Source: Rotaria socialis (taxonomy: Eukaryota > Rotifera > Eurotatoria > Philodinida > Philodinidae). From it: a DNA stretch of 64,000 nucleotides. Under the pieces are notes generated by a model that saw only the letters and a program-made list of their open reading frames with translations, made no database searches and was not told the DNA's origin. Shown in pieces: positions 62,268 to 64,000 of this stretch; the first letter of the stretch is position 1; the number at the start of each line of letters is the position of its first letter. Both the position numbers and the translations under genes were made by a program. The stretch lies in NCBI GenBank assembly GCA_905331475.1, contig CAJNYU010003859.1, positions 1-64,000 of the forward strand, given 5' to 3'.

Positions 62268-64000
62268 ATTATTTTGCTTGCGCTACTCACTATGCATCGT
62301 ATCCTATCTAACACATGAATATTATTTTAATAAATGACAAAATAAAAATGATTCGCTAAAACAACTTTTTAGTAATATGTGAATATGAAGTAATATTACA
62401 ATTTCCAAAAATAAAATTATAAATATATATAATGCTTTTTACGAGTTTCGATAAAATTCAATGAATTTTTCGGGAAACAAAGGCAATATCAATTAATGAT
62501 ATGTACCCCATGTTGCGAATACCGGATCGTTTTTTGTGATAAACCGTGGTATTTATCCTTCCTGTGGTAAATTACACTGATATGGGAGCCAGTAACCGGA
62601 TCGGTAAAACCGCAGTTAACCGCTGATTTTCATGTGGTTTCTATTACATGGAACAATAGTGTTCTAACACGTTTATCTCCAAAAAATCTTTCTCGGTATA
62701 GTGCTCTAGAAGTAGTTAACGCTTTTCTATGTATTCTGATGTATTATATCGATTATGCCGATTGTTTTCTCCTTTCATAATGCAGTAGAATCCTTCGTAA
62801 TGGACCCTCCGTTATTCGACCAAATGTATTTTACTGGAATTGAACCTTTGTATAGTGGACACTAATCACAAATTCGAAGAGAATGTCGCGATGACCACCA
62901 TTGAGCAGTCAACATACTGTCTGTTCTTTAATGATGAGATGGTAGAATGAAAAACAAATACATCACTGTAGGAGAGAGAGCATACGTCCTCTATGTTGAA
63001 TATGCGTGATAGGCATGTATGCTATCGCATTGTAATATTTGTATATCCGTTTTATCACTATAAAGAGAAAAGTACCATTATGTTGAATAGACAAGTCTAC
63101 ACTCTTCAAGAAAAATCGCATGAATCTCAGACATCTGATTAGTAATAGTATTTCATTCAAATTTATTTTTCATATAGATAAGTTAACAAAATATCGTTAT
63201 AAAGTATTATGATTGGCAGTATGAAAACAATTTTAACCTGCTATCAAATAAGAATCTACTGGTGAAGCGTTTCATAGACTACTTCAGTTGTTATCGCAGA
63301 GCACAATAACAACTAGTCAAAACGTACTTGATAGGCAAACAGGATTGTTTAGTTCTTTTTACAATCAATGATTATAATATTTTAAATTTTCAAAAATGTA
63401 GTACTAATTTTTTACAAAAAAAACTTAGTATTTTGGTACACATCAGATTATGATTATATATTTTACTAATGAAATATAAATATCATTATTTTATTTAACT
63501 ACTTTTTAAAAATGAACAGCCTACATCAATACAGAAGTGTTCAAAGAATTCTGCCTGACACATTCTGATAAGTCTCGTTCGTGATATGGTACACACCTGT
63601 GTTTTGTTCGTTTACATACATAAAACTACTTTCATGATATCAACACTAATACTTAATATTAGTAGTATTGACTTTGCCTATCTATATGAAATAGTCTCTG
63701 CATAAAGTTCTACCATCTAACGAAGATATCAGGTCACTTTATGACATCAGCGGGTAAATATTTCATTTCGCTTATCACAGTCCTACTTATGAGACATCGT
63801 CAACATATATATATACTGAAACATTTTTCTGTCATCTGATCAATTTTTACATTCGATACATTCTACTGATATATTCCTTCTAGCTTTGACAATAACTTCA
63901 CAGTTAAACAAAGAATCCCAAAACTACGGTTAATGCGTCTTCAAACTAGTAGAAGACTCCAGGCCAAATAGACACGTTTGTAAACAATCATATGTGGTTG
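62268..64000. other. intergenic to right edge, no gene seen
   Basis: AT-rich. An AACCG-rich patch at 62518-62625 (ACCGGATCG, AAACCGCAGTTAACCGC) resembles the AACCGCGGTT pair at 8298-8333. A word CAGTAGAATCCTTCGTAATGG at 62783 could be the end of a pogo-like element, but no partner end was found. Confidence 0.5.

Overview
The window looks like nuclear DNA of a bdelloid rotifer (Rotaria/Adineta type). It is AT-rich. Most genes are split by GT-AG introns of about 50-60 bp. The gene content is also typical: an ADP-ribosyltransferase fused to a long TPR array, a second ART-fold gene, a type II membrane NHL-repeat protein, a small rhodopsin-like GPCR, an F-box/LRR copy and a bacterial-type L-asparaginase. 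Species cannot be fixed from sequence alone. Exon models were built by hand from reading frame, splice sites and phase; each complete model closes in phase.

Layout, left to right. 1-2720 (-): decayed cut-and-paste transposase running off the left edge. 2600-5243: two arrays of a GATTCC-type repeat, each next to an inverted 20-bp box. 6448-9623 (-): complete 8-exon gene for a membrane-anchored NHL-repeat protein, 495 aa. 9624-14983: gene-poor, with a hAT-like non-autonomous element (11645-12867). 14984-16238 (-): ART-fold protein with a degenerate active site. 17592-18275 (-): 3-exon Costars-domain protein. 19870-20874 (+): GPCR. 22303-22956: large inverted repeat. 23730-26784 (+): broken EF-hand NADPH oxidase. 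28471-30598 (-): 7-exon E2-like ubiquitin-conjugating protein with one GC-AG intron. 30789-32097 (-): broken ankyrin/FEM1-like gene. 32134-32267: palindromic mariner-type MITE. 35763-36312 (-): PLAC8 protein. 38475-40434 (+): broken F-box/LRR gene. 41591-42591 (-): L-asparaginase. 44042-45153 (-): short-chain dehydrogenase. 50066-54013 (-): 1315-aa ART-TPR protein. 55796-57020: exon-like and transposase-like remnants. 59729-62110 (+): ER HSP70 (BiP) in 7 exons ending in HDDL.

The neighbours form no common pathway and no operon. The main themes are the number of decaying gene copies (transposase, NADPH oxidase, FEM1-like, F-box) beside intact housekeeping genes, and the small palindromic repeats scattered between and inside genes. 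Several of these repeats carry TGTGGG-type G-rich arms resembling bdelloid telomere repeats. The most interesting protein system is the pair of ADP-ribosyltransferase-fold genes. One keeps an R / STS / ExE set with a TPR array and a receiver-like N-terminal domain. The other has lost recognisable catalytic residues.
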